Shown in pieces: positions 52,457-61,746 of a stretch of DNA of 64,000 bases; position 1 is the first letter of the stretch, and the number at the start of each line of letters is the position of its first letter. The notes beneath the pieces are model-generated. The model saw only the letters and a program-made list of their open reading frames with translations. It searched no databases and had not been told where the DNA came from. Source of the DNA: Desemzia sp045528445. GTDB lineage: Bacteria > Bacillota > Bacilli > Lactobacillales > Carnobacteriaceae. Location: NCBI RefSeq assembly GCF_045528445.1, contig NZ_JBGQQU010000016.1, positions 1-64,000 of the forward strand, in the 5' to 3' direction. Position numbers and translations under genes: made by a program.

Positions 52457-52879
52457 CTACAATCTTTTATTTTTCGATACATTGATCCGATTAAGTGCTT
52501 TGTGCAGAGAAATCGAAGCACGTTTATAATCTTGATTGGATTTAATCCCCGATAAACGTTGCATATTTTCTTCAGCACGGTGTTTTTCTTCAAAGGCTCT
52601 CTCGATATCAATATCACGGGCTCTTTCAGCACTATCTGCTACAATAGAGCAAATATTATTTCTAACTTCCAGTACTCCGCCATTTACAGCTACCCAGTCC
52701 TCTGTATCAATGGATATTCGCTTTATACGAACAGCATGAATGGCTAACGGAACAATGATAGGAGTATGGTTAGGTAAAATACTGATGTCTCCATCTACTG
52801 CTCTAGCACTTACCATAGAAGCTCTGTGATCATATATAACTCCTGATGGCGCGACTATTTGCACACGTAATTCCGCCAT
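52457..52879 (-). CDS. atpC: ATP synthase epsilon subunit
   Basis: A 140-residue F1 regulatory stalk subunit. The N-terminal beta-sandwich ends near 85 (GDISILPNHTPII, NGGVLEVRNN) and the two-helix C-terminal domain follows. It is the last gene of atpBEFHAGDC, about 70 nt after atpD. Confidence 0.95.
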   Translation of the reverse strand: MAELRVQIVAPSGVIYDHRASMVSARAVDGDISILPNHTPIIVPLAIHAVRIKRISIDTEDWVAVNGGVLEVRNNICSIVADSAERARDIDIERAFEEKHRAEENMQRLSGIKSNQDYKRASISLHKALNRINVSKNKRL

Positions 52880-52949
52880 TCGTCATTCCTCCTCTTGAAA
52901 AGCACTTATTTAAGAGTAATCCCTCAATCAGTGCTTTTGCTTTAGTGGA

Positions 52950-54386
52950 TTAGTATTTCATTTTTTCTGCTTTTTTAACTGCTTCTTCGATTCTTCCCAC
53001 ATTTCGGAAAGCATCTTCTGGAAGATCATCATAACGTCCATCTAAAATTTCTTTAAACCCTTTAACTGTTTCAGCTACAGGTACATAAGAACCAGGTAAC
53101 CCTGTAAAAGCTTCAGCTACATGAAAGTTTTGAGACAAGAACAATTGAACTCTTCGTGCTCTGGATACAACGATTTTTTCGTGATCCGATAATTCATCCA
53201 TACCTAAAATAGCAATAATATCTTGCAATTCTTGGTAGCGTTGCAGCGTATGTTGGACTTCTGTGGCGACCTCATAATGTTCCTCTCCTACAATTTCTGG
53301 AGAAAGAGCACTTGATGAAGACGCTAATGGATCAACTGCCGGATAGATTCCTTGTTCAGTTAATCGACGTTCTAAGTTTGTTGTAGCATCCAAGTGGGCA
53401 AAAGTTGTTGCTGGGGCGGGGTCAGTATAATCATCCGCAGGCACATAAATAGCTTGAATAGAAGTAATCGACCCTCTTGTTGTAGAAGTGATCCGTTCTT
53501 GCAATTGTCCCATCTCAGTTGCCAATGTTGGTTGATAACCAACAGCTGAAGGCATACGGCCAAGCAAAGCAGAAACTTCCGAACCAGCTTGTGTAAATCG
53601 ATAAATATTATCAATAAAGAGCAAAACATCTTGACCAGCTTCATCTCTAAAGTACTCTGCCATTGTCAAACCTGTTAAAGCTACCCGCATCCGTGCACCA
53701 GGCGGCTCATTCATTTGACCAAACACCATAGCTGTACGTTTGATAACCCCAGAATCGATCATTTCAAAATAAAGATCATTCCCTTCACGTGTTCGTTCTC
53801 CTACTCCAGCAAAAACAGAAATTCCGCCGTGTTCTTCGGAGATATTGTGAATCAATTCTTGGATCAACACTGTTTTCCCAACACCAGCTCCACCGAATAA
53901 TCCAATTTTCCCACCTTTTAAATAAGGCGCAAGTAAATCAATAACTTTGATCCCCGTTTCCAAAATAGATGTGCTGGCTTCTAATTCATTAAAAGAAGGA
54001 GCTGTCCGGTGAATTGGATCTCGTCTAGTATCTTCACTAAAAGGTTCTTTTTGATCAATTGGTTCTCCTAGAACATTGAACATACGGCCCAATGTCTCTT
54101 CCCCAACAGGTACAGAAATTGGGCTGCCAGTACTTTTCACCCGCATTCCTCTTTGTAATCCGTCAGTAGATTCCATTGCGATAGTACGTACTACTCCATT
54201 CCCAAGTTGCAAAGAAACTTCTAGAATAACTGTTTCTTCTTGAGAAGAGCCCGAATTGTTGCTTGACTGTTCATCGGTTCCTGCTTCAACTACTAAAGCA
54301 TAGTTGATTTCAGGAAGAGTTCCGTTTAATGGGAATTCTACATCGACAACCGGACCAATTACTTGCACAATATGACCAGTACTCAT
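52950..54386 (-). CDS. atpD: ATP synthase beta subunit
   Basis: The catalytic F1 subunit. 478 residues from MSTGHIVQVIGPVVDVEF. Walker A GGAGVGKT, the catalytic Glu in GERTREG, Walker B VLLFIDNIYRFTQ and the PSAVGYQPTLATEMG segment are intact. The frame opens at 54401, but the ATG at 54386 has GGGAGG 7 nt upstream and matches the family. Compared with usual bacterial AtpD it carries a Ser/Asn-rich insertion of roughly ten residues in the N-terminal barrel (about 42-53). Confidence 0.97.
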   Translation of the reverse strand: MSTGHIVQVIGPVVDVEFPLNGTLPEINYALVVEAGTDEQSSNNSGSSQEETVILEVSLQLGNGVVRTIAMESTDGLQRGMRVKSTGSPISVPVGEETLGRMFNVLGEPIDQKEPFSEDTRRDPIHRTAPSFNELEASTSILETGIKVIDLLAPYLKGGKIGLFGGAGVGKTVLIQELIHNISEEHGGISVFAGVGERTREGNDLYFEMIDSGVIKRTAMVFGQMNEPPGARMRVALTGLTMAEYFRDEAGQDVLLFIDNIYRFTQAGSEVSALLGRMPSAVGYQPTLATEMGQLQERITSTTRGSITSIQAIYVPADDYTDPAPATTFAHLDATTNLERRLTEQGIYPAVDPLASSSSALSPEIVGEEHYEVATEVQHTLQRYQELQDIIAILGMDELSDHEKIVVSRARRVQLFLSQNFHVAEAFTGLPGSYVPVAETVKGFKEILDGRYDDLPEDAFRNVGRIEEAVKKAEKMKY

Positions 54387-54424
54387 TCCTCTTCCTCCCA
54401 TTCACTTACCGTGTAATTCATTTT

Positions 54425-55348
54425 TTATTTTAATCCTTCAGTTCCGCCTATAATTTCGGTAATTTCTTCAGTTATAGCGGCTTGTCTAGCACGATTGTAT
54501 TTAATCGATAAGTCATCGATAATTTTTTTCGCGTTGTCTGTTGCACCTTTCATGGCCGTCATACGCGCGGCATGCTCAGCTGTTTTAGCATCTAAAATAG
54601 CCCCATAAAGTAAACTTTCAGCATATTGCGGCAACAGTAAATCTAATATTTCTTCCTTGGAAGGCTCATAAATATAATCTTGTTCAAATTCTAATTTATC
54701 AGCTTCTGAAACATCTAAGTCTGTTAAGGGCAATATTTTTTCGGCTCTGTATTGGAATGTAATCGTATTTACATGATGATTGTAGCAAAGATACAACTCA
54801 TCAAAGACTTCATTTTTATACATTTCTACAATTTGACGAGCCACTGCTCGTATTTCATCAAATGCGGGCTGATCACTCAAGTTGTCTAACTCATAAACAA
54901 CATTCATGCCCCGATTTTTAAAGAATTCAGCAGCTGTTCGACCAATAGCCATAAAAATATACTCATCGGGAGACTGATGGTCTCGTTGGATCATATCGAT
55001 CGTCGTTTTAATTACTGAACTGTTGTAAGCTCCAGCTAAACCAGTATCCGAGCTGATGATGATGTAGCCTGTTTTTTTAACTGGTCGTTCAATCAACATA
55101 TCATGAAAATTAATGTTCGAAGGAGAATTCGTACCAATAAGGTCGGAATCCTCCAATAACGCTAATTGCGTTTGTGCTAGGTGAACGACCATTTCTCTAA
55201 CTTTAGAAGAATAAACTTGAAACCCCTTATTGAGCTGTTCTTGTTTACCCAACTTTGCTGCTGAGACCATTTGCATAGCCTTGGTGATATTGCTTGTTTT
55301 CTTCGTCGATTGAATACGTTTTTTAATATCTTGTAAGGATTCTGCCAC
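54425..55348 (-). CDS. atpG: ATP synthase gamma subunit
   Basis: A 307-residue rotor shaft. The N-terminal KKRIQSTKKTSNITKAMQMVSAAKL and C-terminal AARMTAMKGATDNAKKIIDDL helices are the conserved coiled coil, and SDTGLAGAYN is present in the middle domain. Between atpA and atpD. Confidence 0.96.
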   Translation of the reverse strand: MAESLQDIKKRIQSTKKTSNITKAMQMVSAAKLGKQEQLNKGFQVYSSKVREMVVHLAQTQLALLEDSDLIGTNSPSNINFHDMLIERPVKKTGYIIISSDTGLAGAYNSSVIKTTIDMIQRDHQSPDEYIFMAIGRTAAEFFKNRGMNVVYELDNLSDQPAFDEIRAVARQIVEMYKNEVFDELYLCYNHHVNTITFQYRAEKILPLTDLDVSEADKLEFEQDYIYEPSKEEILDLLLPQYAESLLYGAILDAKTAEHAARMTAMKGATDNAKKIIDDLSIKYNRARQAAITEEITEIIGGTEGLK

Positions 55349-55380
55349 TTTTATTCACCGCCTTAACTTAGGATCCTCTT

Positions 55381-56904
55381 TTAGCGATTGATGTCAGTAT
55401 AAGTTGCGTTAAACGCTGTATTGAATTCTGAAAGGACCGCATCTAATTCCTCTTCAGCAGGGAGATCTTTTGTTTCTTGTATTTCAGTTAGGATTTCGTT
55501 GTGCTGATTATCCAAAAATACATACAATTGCTTTTCATAGTTTCTTAGTGAACGTACAGGGATTGAATCAAGGAATCCATGTGTCAAAGCATAAAAAATA
55601 ATGACTTGTTTTTCAACTGGAATTGGATTATGCAAATCTTGTTTTAATACTTCTACTGTTCTTTGTCCACGATTTAATTTTGCTTGCGTAGCTGCATCTA
55701 AATCAGATCCGAATTGAGTAAAAGACTCTAATTCTCTATAACTCGCTAAATCCAGACGCAAAGTACCAGAGACTTTCTTCATCGCTTTGATTTGAGCCGA
55801 TCCCCCCACACGAGATACCGATAAGCCAGCTGCTATAGCAGGTCTTACTCCAGAATAGAACAATTCATTTTCCAAGAAAATCTGTCCATCTGTGATCGAG
55901 ATTACGTTGGTTGGAATATAAGCTGAAATATCTCCTGCTTGTGTTTCTACGAAAGGAATAGCTGTCATAGAACCGCCACCCAAAGCGTCGCTTAGTTTTG
56001 CTGCTCTTTCTAATAGACGAGAGTGCAAGTAAAAGACATCTCCAGGATAAGCTTCACGACCTGGCGGACGACGCAACAGCAAAGAAAGTTCTCGATAGGC
56101 CGCTGCTTGTTTACTTAAATCATCAAATACGATCAAAACGTGTTTTCCTTTGTACATAAACTCTTCACCCATTGCTAAACCTGAGTAAGGCGCAATGTAA
56201 AGTAAAGGTGCAGGTTGCGAAGCACTAGCTGTTACGATAATTGTGTATTCTAAAGCACCATAACGTTTCAACGTTTCTACTTGAGACCGTACAGTAGATT
56301 CTTTTTGACCGATAGCTACATAAATACAAATAGTGTCTTTACCTTTTTGATTTAAGATAGTATCGATAGCTAAACTGGTTTTACCCGTTTTACGGTCACC
56401 GATAACCAATTCACGTTGGCCTCTTCCAATAGGAACAAGGGCATCAATAGCTTTGATACCTGTTTGTAAAGGTTCTTTAACGGATTGACGCTGCATTACT
56501 CCAGGAGCTTCTGTTTCAACTTCACGGGTTTGAGAAGTTTGAATATCCCCAAGGCCGTCAACAGGTTGTCCTAGCGGATTGACAACACGGCCAATAAGTT
56601 CTTCCCCTACTGGAACTTCCATGATACGGCCAGTACGTTTTACTTTATCGCCTTCACGAATTCCGTCAAACGCACCTAGTATAATAATCCCTACGTCATC
56701 TACTTCTAAGTTTTGAGCCATTCCGTAAACACCATTTGCAAATTCTACAAGTTCACCTGACATCACGTTTTTCAACCCAAACGCACGAGCAATTCCGTCT
56801 CCGACATAACTAACTGTTCCGACTTCATCAATAACCAACTCATTGCTGTAACCTTCAATTTGATTTTTTATCAGCATACTAATTTCTTCAGCTTTCTTGC
56901 CCAT
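55381..56904 (-). CDS. atpA: ATP synthase alpha subunit
   Basis: The 507-residue non-catalytic nucleotide-binding F1 subunit. Walker A GDRKTGKT with the family Lys-Thr pair, and the conserved RELVIGDR, DALGGGSMTAIPFVETQ and VGGSAQIKAMKKV segments. Begins MGKKAEEISMLIKNQIE with a ribosome site of AGAGG about 9 nt upstream. Confidence 0.97.
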   Translation of the reverse strand: MGKKAEEISMLIKNQIEGYSNELVIDEVGTVSYVGDGIARAFGLKNVMSGELVEFANGVYGMAQNLEVDDVGIIILGAFDGIREGDKVKRTGRIMEVPVGEELIGRVVNPLGQPVDGLGDIQTSQTREVETEAPGVMQRQSVKEPLQTGIKAIDALVPIGRGQRELVIGDRKTGKTSLAIDTILNQKGKDTICIYVAIGQKESTVRSQVETLKRYGALEYTIIVTASASQPAPLLYIAPYSGLAMGEEFMYKGKHVLIVFDDLSKQAAAYRELSLLLRRPPGREAYPGDVFYLHSRLLERAAKLSDALGGGSMTAIPFVETQAGDISAYIPTNVISITDGQIFLENELFYSGVRPAIAAGLSVSRVGGSAQIKAMKKVSGTLRLDLASYRELESFTQFGSDLDAATQAKLNRGQRTVEVLKQDLHNPIPVEKQVIIFYALTHGFLDSIPVRSLRNYEKQLYVFLDNQHNEILTEIQETKDLPAEEELDAVLSEFNTAFNATYTDINR

Positions 56905-56935
56905 TTACTTCTCACCTCTTTAAAGTCATTCTAGA

Positions 56936-57475
56936 TCAAAGAATTTGTTTTTTTAATTTTTCAAAATTGAAGCGCACACTGCCATCAATAACTTGATCTT
57001 CCGTTTCGATAATAACGCCGCCCAAAATTTCAGGCTTCACAAATTCATTGAAAATAACTTTTTTTGCTTTCATTTTTTTAGCAAAAGCATCCGTTAAACG
57101 TTGTTTTTGTTCTTCTGTTAAAGGAACCGCAGTAGTTACTTTTGCGACTACTGTTCGATTATGGTAGTCATAAATTTTTTCAAATTCATTCACAATATGA
57201 TTTAATCCACTCATCAGCTGATAATCATAGATAGTGTGGACAAAACTTTTTGTTAATTCAGTAAAGTTCTGCAAAAGATCGTGCATCACCTGCTCTTTAT
57301 TTGCTTTTTCAATAGCTTTATTATCAAAAAACGCTCCTAAATCAGGGTTATTCTGCAAAATCTGACGAACATCCATCATATTGTCAAAAACAACATTCAA
57401 TTGTCCTTTTTCTCGAGCATCCTCATAAAAAGCTCGTGCTAATTGTCCATCATCCATATTCCTATTCAGTTTCAT
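56936..57475 (-). CDS. atpH: ATP synthase delta subunit
   Basis: About 179 residues of the peripheral stalk. The six-helix N-terminal domain begins near RAFYEDAREKGQLNVV and the C-terminal domain has TTAVPLTEEQKQRLTDAF and GGVIIETEDQVIDGSVRF. The frame is open to 57505, inside atpF. The ATG at 57475 overlaps the atpF stop and was chosen; an ATG at 57457 is a reasonable alternative. Confidence 0.92.
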   Translation of the reverse strand: MKLNRNMDDGQLARAFYEDAREKGQLNVVFDNMMDVRQILQNNPDLGAFFDNKAIEKANKEQVMHDLLQNFTELTKSFVHTIYDYQLMSGLNHIVNEFEKIYDYHNRTVVAKVTTAVPLTEEQKQRLTDAFAKKMKAKKVIFNEFVKPEILGGVIIETEDQVIDGSVRFNFEKLKKQIL

Positions 57476-57980
57476 TTGAATCAGCCAACCTTTCGATAAA
57501 TTCATCGACTAATTGAGCATGGGTTTGGCCATCAATTTCTTTTCCGATCAATTTTTCAGCTATTTGAAGAGATAATTGACTAATTTCACTTTTTGCTTCA
57601 TCAAGTGCTCTTTGTCTCTCAAACTCGACGTCCATTTTAGCTTGCTTTTTCATTTGAGCAATAGACTGTTTCGTTTCTTCAAGTAAGTCTTTTTCGATTT
57701 TGGCTGCATTCGTTTGTGCTTGTTCAATAATGATTGCTGATTCTTTTTGCATATCTGCTAATTTATTTTGTTGTTCCGTTGCTAGGCGGCTAGCTTCTTC
57801 TTTGGCATTTTTTGCATTATCCAAATCATTGGCTATCGTTTCTGAACGCTTTTCCATCATTTCAGTAACTGGTTTCCATGCGAATTTCTTCAATAATAGT
57901 AATAAAATTAAGAAAGAAATAAGTACTACCAGTGTGTTACCCGCACTAGTAGCAGCGCCTAAAGCTAATTGGTTGAACAT
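57462..57980 (-). CDS. atpF: ATP synthase b subunit
   Basis: A 172-residue peripheral stalk protein with one N-terminal transmembrane helix (about 12-30) followed by a long charged helical coiled coil rich in Ala/Lys/Glu. The frame opens at 58046, but the ATG at 57980 has GGAGG upstream and gives the standard start MFNQLALGAA. Overlaps atpH by 14 nt. Confidence 0.94.
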   Translation of the reverse strand: MFNQLALGAATSAGNTLVVLISFLILLLLLKKFAWKPVTEMMEKRSETIANDLDNAKNAKEEASRLATEQQNKLADMQKESAIIIEQAQTNAAKIEKDLLEETKQSIAQMKKQAKMDVEFERQRALDEAKSEISQLSLQIAEKLIGKEIDGQTHAQLVDEFIERLADSNETE

Positions 57981-58081
57981 TCCTTGTTGCTCCTCCCATT
58001 TTACCCAAATATTTACATAAGCTTCGTCTCTTCCTTCGACAATCAAAGTTATTTAGATGGTTACTTTTTTCTATACACTTA

Positions 58082-58294
58082 TTATTGAAATACAAGGATA
58101 AACGCAATAACAACGCCCATGATTGGAATCGCCTCTACTAAACCAACACCGATATACATTAATGTTTGTAGTTCACCCTTCATTTCTGGTTGACGTGCGA
58201 TAGACTCTACTGTTTTTGAAATGACACGACTTGATCCAAGTGCCGCTCCTATTGCTGCTCCTGCTACTGCAATTGCTGCTCCGATTAAACCCAT
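58082..58294 (-). CDS. atpE: ATP synthase c subunit
   Basis: 70 residues folding as a two-helix hairpin. The loop reads RQPEMKGELQ and the ion-carrying Glu lies in VGLVEAIPIMGVV. No obvious Na+-type signature is present beside the Glu, so H+ coupling is the default inference. ATG start with AGGAGG about 8 nt upstream. Confidence 0.95.
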   Translation of the reverse strand: MGLIGAAIAVAGAAIGAALGSSRVISKTVESIARQPEMKGELQTLMYIGVGLVEAIPIMGVVIAFILVFQ

Positions 58295-58342
58295 TATAAT
58301 TTCCTCCTTGTTTGTAATAACTCATTTTTTATATTTCGTACA

Positions 58343-59092
58343 CTATTTTGCTTCTATATATTCTTCGTGCTTGACAGTTTCTTCATGACCTATTTTATGA
58401 GAAATGTACACCATACTTAAAGTAGTAAAGACAAATGCTTGAATACTTCCTATAAATACAGAAAAGGCTTGCCATGCTATTTGAAGAGGCACTCCTACGA
58501 TCCAAGTTACTGCTCCAAAACTATTGGCTAAACCAGCGATCAGACCAATCAAAATTTCTCCAGCAAATATATTACCATATAAACGCAAAGCTAAGGTCAA
58601 TGTATTTGTAAACTCTTCAAAGAGTTTTATAGGCAACAGGAACGGTACCGGACGTATATAACTATTTAAGAAATAGTTTTTAAATCCTTGTTCTTGAACC
58701 CCGAAGAAATGTGACAACAAAATCACCATCATTGCCAAAGATAACGTTACGATCGGGTCGGCAGTAGGACTCTTCCACCACTGGATATCATCTATCACTA
58801 ACACTAAAGGCAACCCTAACATGTTAGAGACAAATACAAATAAGAACAATGTAAATCCAAGTAATTTAAAACGGTCTCCACGTTTTCCCGGAATCGACGT
58901 TGACACAATATTGCTTACAAAATCGATGACCCATTCTATAAAATTTTGTTTACCTGTTGGTTTAAGTTGCAAGTTGCGCGTACAAATAAAAACAATCAAA
59001 AAAACGATCACGCATGTTGCGACTGTTACTAGTGTGGTAGTGAGATCAAAGCTTAACCCCAGAAATTCTCTAGTCAATGTTTCATGTTCCAA
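58343..59092 (-). CDS. atpB: ATP synthase a subunit
   Basis: About 249 residues with five or six transmembrane helices. The essential Arg lies in LALRLYGNIFAGEIL. The frame opens at a TTG at 59113, but the ribosome site AGAAAGAAGG sits right inside it and is 8 nt from a TTG at 59092 (EHETLTREFLGLSF), which is preferred. First gene of the operon; no atpI gene precedes it. Confidence 0.94.
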   Translation of the reverse strand: MEHETLTREFLGLSFDLTTTLVTVATCVIVFLIVFICTRNLQLKPTGKQNFIEWVIDFVSNIVSTSIPGKRGDRFKLLGFTLFLFVFVSNMLGLPLVLVIDDIQWWKSPTADPIVTLSLAMMVILLSHFFGVQEQGFKNYFLNSYIRPVPFLLPIKLFEEFTNTLTLALRLYGNIFAGEILIGLIAGLANSFGAVTWIVGVPLQIAWQAFSVFIGSIQAFVFTTLSMVYISHKIGHEETVKHEEYIEAK

Positions 59093-59194
59093 TACTTTCA
59101 CCTTCTTTCTCAAGAATCAATCTTTATAATAGAAACTTTTTCTGATGCAGGACAAAAAAAACCTGTTTTTTGTCTCTCTTATCAGACAATTGAC

Positions 59195-59223
59195 ATCATA
59201 CCACCAAGCGAAATTAATTTCAA
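59195..59223 (-). promoter_or_regulatory. Promoter of the atp operon
   Basis: On the minus strand TTGAAA, a 17-nt spacer and TATGAT preceded by TGG (extended -10), about 100 nt upstream of the atpB start. Both boxes are close to consensus. Confidence 0.7.
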
Positions 59224-59337
59224 AGAAATTATGTGAAATTAGAATAAATAGTTTTAACTACTGGTATAAAAACGTTTTTAAACAACCAACCACTTGCTTT
59301 TCACAAACTTTTGAACCGTTTACACTTTTAAATAAAG

Positions 59338-59375
59338 AAAAACCAAAAACTGATAAATATCAATTTTTGGTTTTT
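59338..59375 (-). terminator. Terminator of upp
   Basis: AAAAACCAAAAA and TTTTTGGTTTTT pair, with TGATA and TATCA inside, 5 nt after the upp stop codon. Confidence 0.9.
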
Positions 59376-59380
59376 ACACC

Positions 59381-60010
59381 CTATAGAGTGCCGAATAACC
59401 GATCGCCTGCATCTCCCAGACCTGGTAAAATATATCCGTCTTCGTTTAATTTTTCATCTAAAGAAGCCGTATAAATATCGACATCAGGATGAGCTTCTTG
59501 TAATGCTTTTACCCCTTCTGGTGCCGCAACTAAACAAACAAATTTTATAGACGAGCCGCCACGTTTTTTCAATGAATCAATAGCTGCAATAGCTGATCCA
59601 CCTGTAGCTAACATGGGGTCTACAACAAATAATTGACGTTCTTTGATATCAGAAGGCAATTTCACAAAATACTCAACGGGTTCAAAAGTTTCATGATCAC
59701 GATACATTCCCACGTGACCTACTTTAGCTGCCGGGATTAAATCCAACATGCCGTCTACCATGCCTAAACCAGCACGTAAAATAGGAATAATAGCCACTTT
59801 TTTTCCTGCAATTTCTTTTTGAACACTTTTAACTAAAGGTGTTTCTATTTCAACATCTTGTAACGGCATATCTCTTGATACTTCATATGCCATTAAGCGG
59901 GCGATTTCGTTAACCACTTCTCTAAAAACCTTTGTTCCTGTATTTTTGTCTCTAATAATAGTTAACTTATGTTGGATTAATGGGTGATCCATTACTTCAA
60001 GTTTTGCCAT
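59381..60010 (-). CDS. upp: Uracil phosphoribosyltransferase
   Basis: Salvages uracil to UMP using PRPP. 209 residues from MAKLEVMDHPLIQHKL. The PRPP-binding loop is VDPMLATGGSA near 131, with LRAGLGMVDGM near 79 and the C-terminal ends GDAGDRLFGT. The frame opens at 60040; the ATG at 60010 has AAGGGGG 8 nt upstream and is the family start. Located between atp and glyA as in Bacillus. Confidence 0.96.
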   Translation of the reverse strand: MAKLEVMDHPLIQHKLTIIRDKNTGTKVFREVVNEIARLMAYEVSRDMPLQDVEIETPLVKSVQKEIAGKKVAIIPILRAGLGMVDGMLDLIPAAKVGHVGMYRDHETFEPVEYFVKLPSDIKERQLFVVDPMLATGGSAIAAIDSLKKRGGSSIKFVCLVAAPEGVKALQEAHPDVDIYTASLDEKLNEDGYILPGLGDAGDRLFGTL

Positions 60011-60205
60011 TTTTTTGCCCCCTTGGAAATTTTCATTCAAACATATTGATTATACTGGAATATTCATCTTTTATCAGAAAAATAAATAAATTCTCATCTA
60101 TTATTTTACTCGTTGTGTTTTTTTATTACAACCAGAAGCCCTTATCAAAAAGAAACAGCCCTTATTCTTTTCTTGCTGAGTAAAATCAGTAGTAAAAAAG
60201 GATTC

Positions 60206-61444
60206 TCAATCTATCGCATACAAGGGTCTGTCGGTTGTTAAACGTCTGACTTCCAGCTTGATTTCATCCAGCTTTTCATTATCATCTTTAGCTTCCAATG
60301 TTGCCACAATTAATATTGCCACTTTTTTAGAATCTGCTGCGTCAAAATGACGAGTTGTGATGGCCGGAGTACCAATTCTGATACCACTAGTTTTCATAGG
60401 GCTCAGTTCTTCAAAAGGAATAGTGTTTTTATTTACGGTTATCCCTACTTCATCTAATAATTTTTCAGCTTTCTTGCCATTCAACTCAAAGCCTCGCACA
60501 TCCAACAACAATAAATGATTATCTGTCCCACCACTGATCAAACGTGCTTTTGATTGGTTGAACACTTCCACCATGGCTTGGGCATTTTCTACTATTTGTT
60601 GTGCGTACGTTGTAAAATCAGGTTGCATAGCTTCTTTCAAAGCTACAGCTTTACCGGCAATGATGTGTTCTAATGGCCCACCTTGAATTCCTGGAAAAAT
60701 AGCACTATTCAATTTCTTCGCAAATTTTTCTTTTGCTAATATCATTCCGCCACGTGGACCACGCAATGTTTTATGGGTAGTCGTCGTAACTACATCCGCA
60801 TAAGGAACTGGATTCTGATGCACTCCTGTCGCGACTAAGCCAGCAATATGAGCCATGTCTACCATAAAATAAGCGCCTACTTCATCAGCTATTTCGCGGA
60901 ATTTCTTAAAATCAATGGCTCGTGGATAAGCACTTGCTCCTGCAATAATTAATTTCGGTTTGTGTTGAACAGCTAATTCCCTTACCTTATCATAATCAAT
61001 TTGTTCAGATTCTTGATCTACGCCATATGGCACAAAATGATACGTTTTTCCACTGAAATTTACAGGCGATCCATGTGTCAAGTGACCTCCATGGGTCAAA
61101 TCCATTCCTAAAACAATATCTCCAGGTTCCAACAAAGCATTATACGCAGCCATATTTGCACTAGAACCAGAATGTGGTTGAACATTTGCATACTCTGCAT
61201 TAAATAATTTTTTTGCTCGTTCGATTGCTAGATTTTCAATAACATCTATGTACTCACAGCCGCCATAATACCTTTTACCAGGATATCCTTCAGCATACTT
61301 ATTCGTCAAAATGCTTCCTTGTGCAGACAATACTGCTTGCGAAACAAAATTTTCTGATGCAATCAATTCAATATTCTGTTCTTGGCGCTGCTTTTCTTGT
61401 TCAATTGCGTCAAATATTTCTTTATCCCATTGATGATTTTCCAT
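60206..61444 (-). CDS. glyA: Serine hydroxymethyltransferase
   Basis: Interconverts serine and glycine with tetrahydrofolate, feeding one-carbon metabolism. About 412 residues. PLP lysine in TTTTHKTLRGPRGG and HSGSSANMAAYNALL near 84. The frame opens at 61456; the ATG at 61444 starts MENHQWDKEIFDAIEQEK and is preferred. Followed by upp. Confidence 0.96.
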   Translation of the reverse strand: MENHQWDKEIFDAIEQEKQRQEQNIELIASENFVSQAVLSAQGSILTNKYAEGYPGKRYYGGCEYIDVIENLAIERAKKLFNAEYANVQPHSGSSANMAAYNALLEPGDIVLGMDLTHGGHLTHGSPVNFSGKTYHFVPYGVDQESEQIDYDKVRELAVQHKPKLIIAGASAYPRAIDFKKFREIADEVGAYFMVDMAHIAGLVATGVHQNPVPYADVVTTTTHKTLRGPRGGMILAKEKFAKKLNSAIFPGIQGGPLEHIIAGKAVALKEAMQPDFTTYAQQIVENAQAMVEVFNQSKARLISGGTDNHLLLLDVRGFELNGKKAEKLLDEVGITVNKNTIPFEELSPMKTSGIRIGTPAITTRHFDAADSKKVAILIVATLEAKDDNEKLDEIKLEVRRLTTDRPLYAID

Positions 61445-61746
61445 TATCAGCCACATCCTTTATTTCTATACCAATCTTTTTTTGATTTTCACAACAGTCG
61501 TCTACCCGATTTTATTAAACGGCTTTCTGCTTCTACATATTTTCTATTTTTGTCTCCTGTCTGTCAAGCAGAACCAAACAAAATAAACATAAAAAAAGCT
61601 AGTAAACGTCTTCAAATGAGACGGAAGCAGGTGTTCTTACTCCTGCTTCCGCATACTATAAATGCAGTGTTTTTATTTTTTTGTGCTCTCTGCTTGAATG
61701 AGAAAAGCTCATTAACAGAGAATCCTTACAATAGAAAAGAAGTTTT
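61445..61746. other. Interval between ywlC and glyA
   Basis: Gene-free. It contains the glyA upstream region and a perfect 10-bp hairpin at 61622-61651 (CGGAAGCAGG with CCTGCTTCCG). The hairpin has no T run on either side, so it is not a typical intrinsic terminator. Confidence 0.55.
61622..61651. other. Perfect hairpin downstream of ywlC
   Basis: CGGAAGCAGG and CCTGCTTCCG pair perfectly around a 10-nt loop. It lies about 95 nt past the ywlC stop codon. No T run follows, so its role as terminator is uncertain. Confidence 0.6.
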
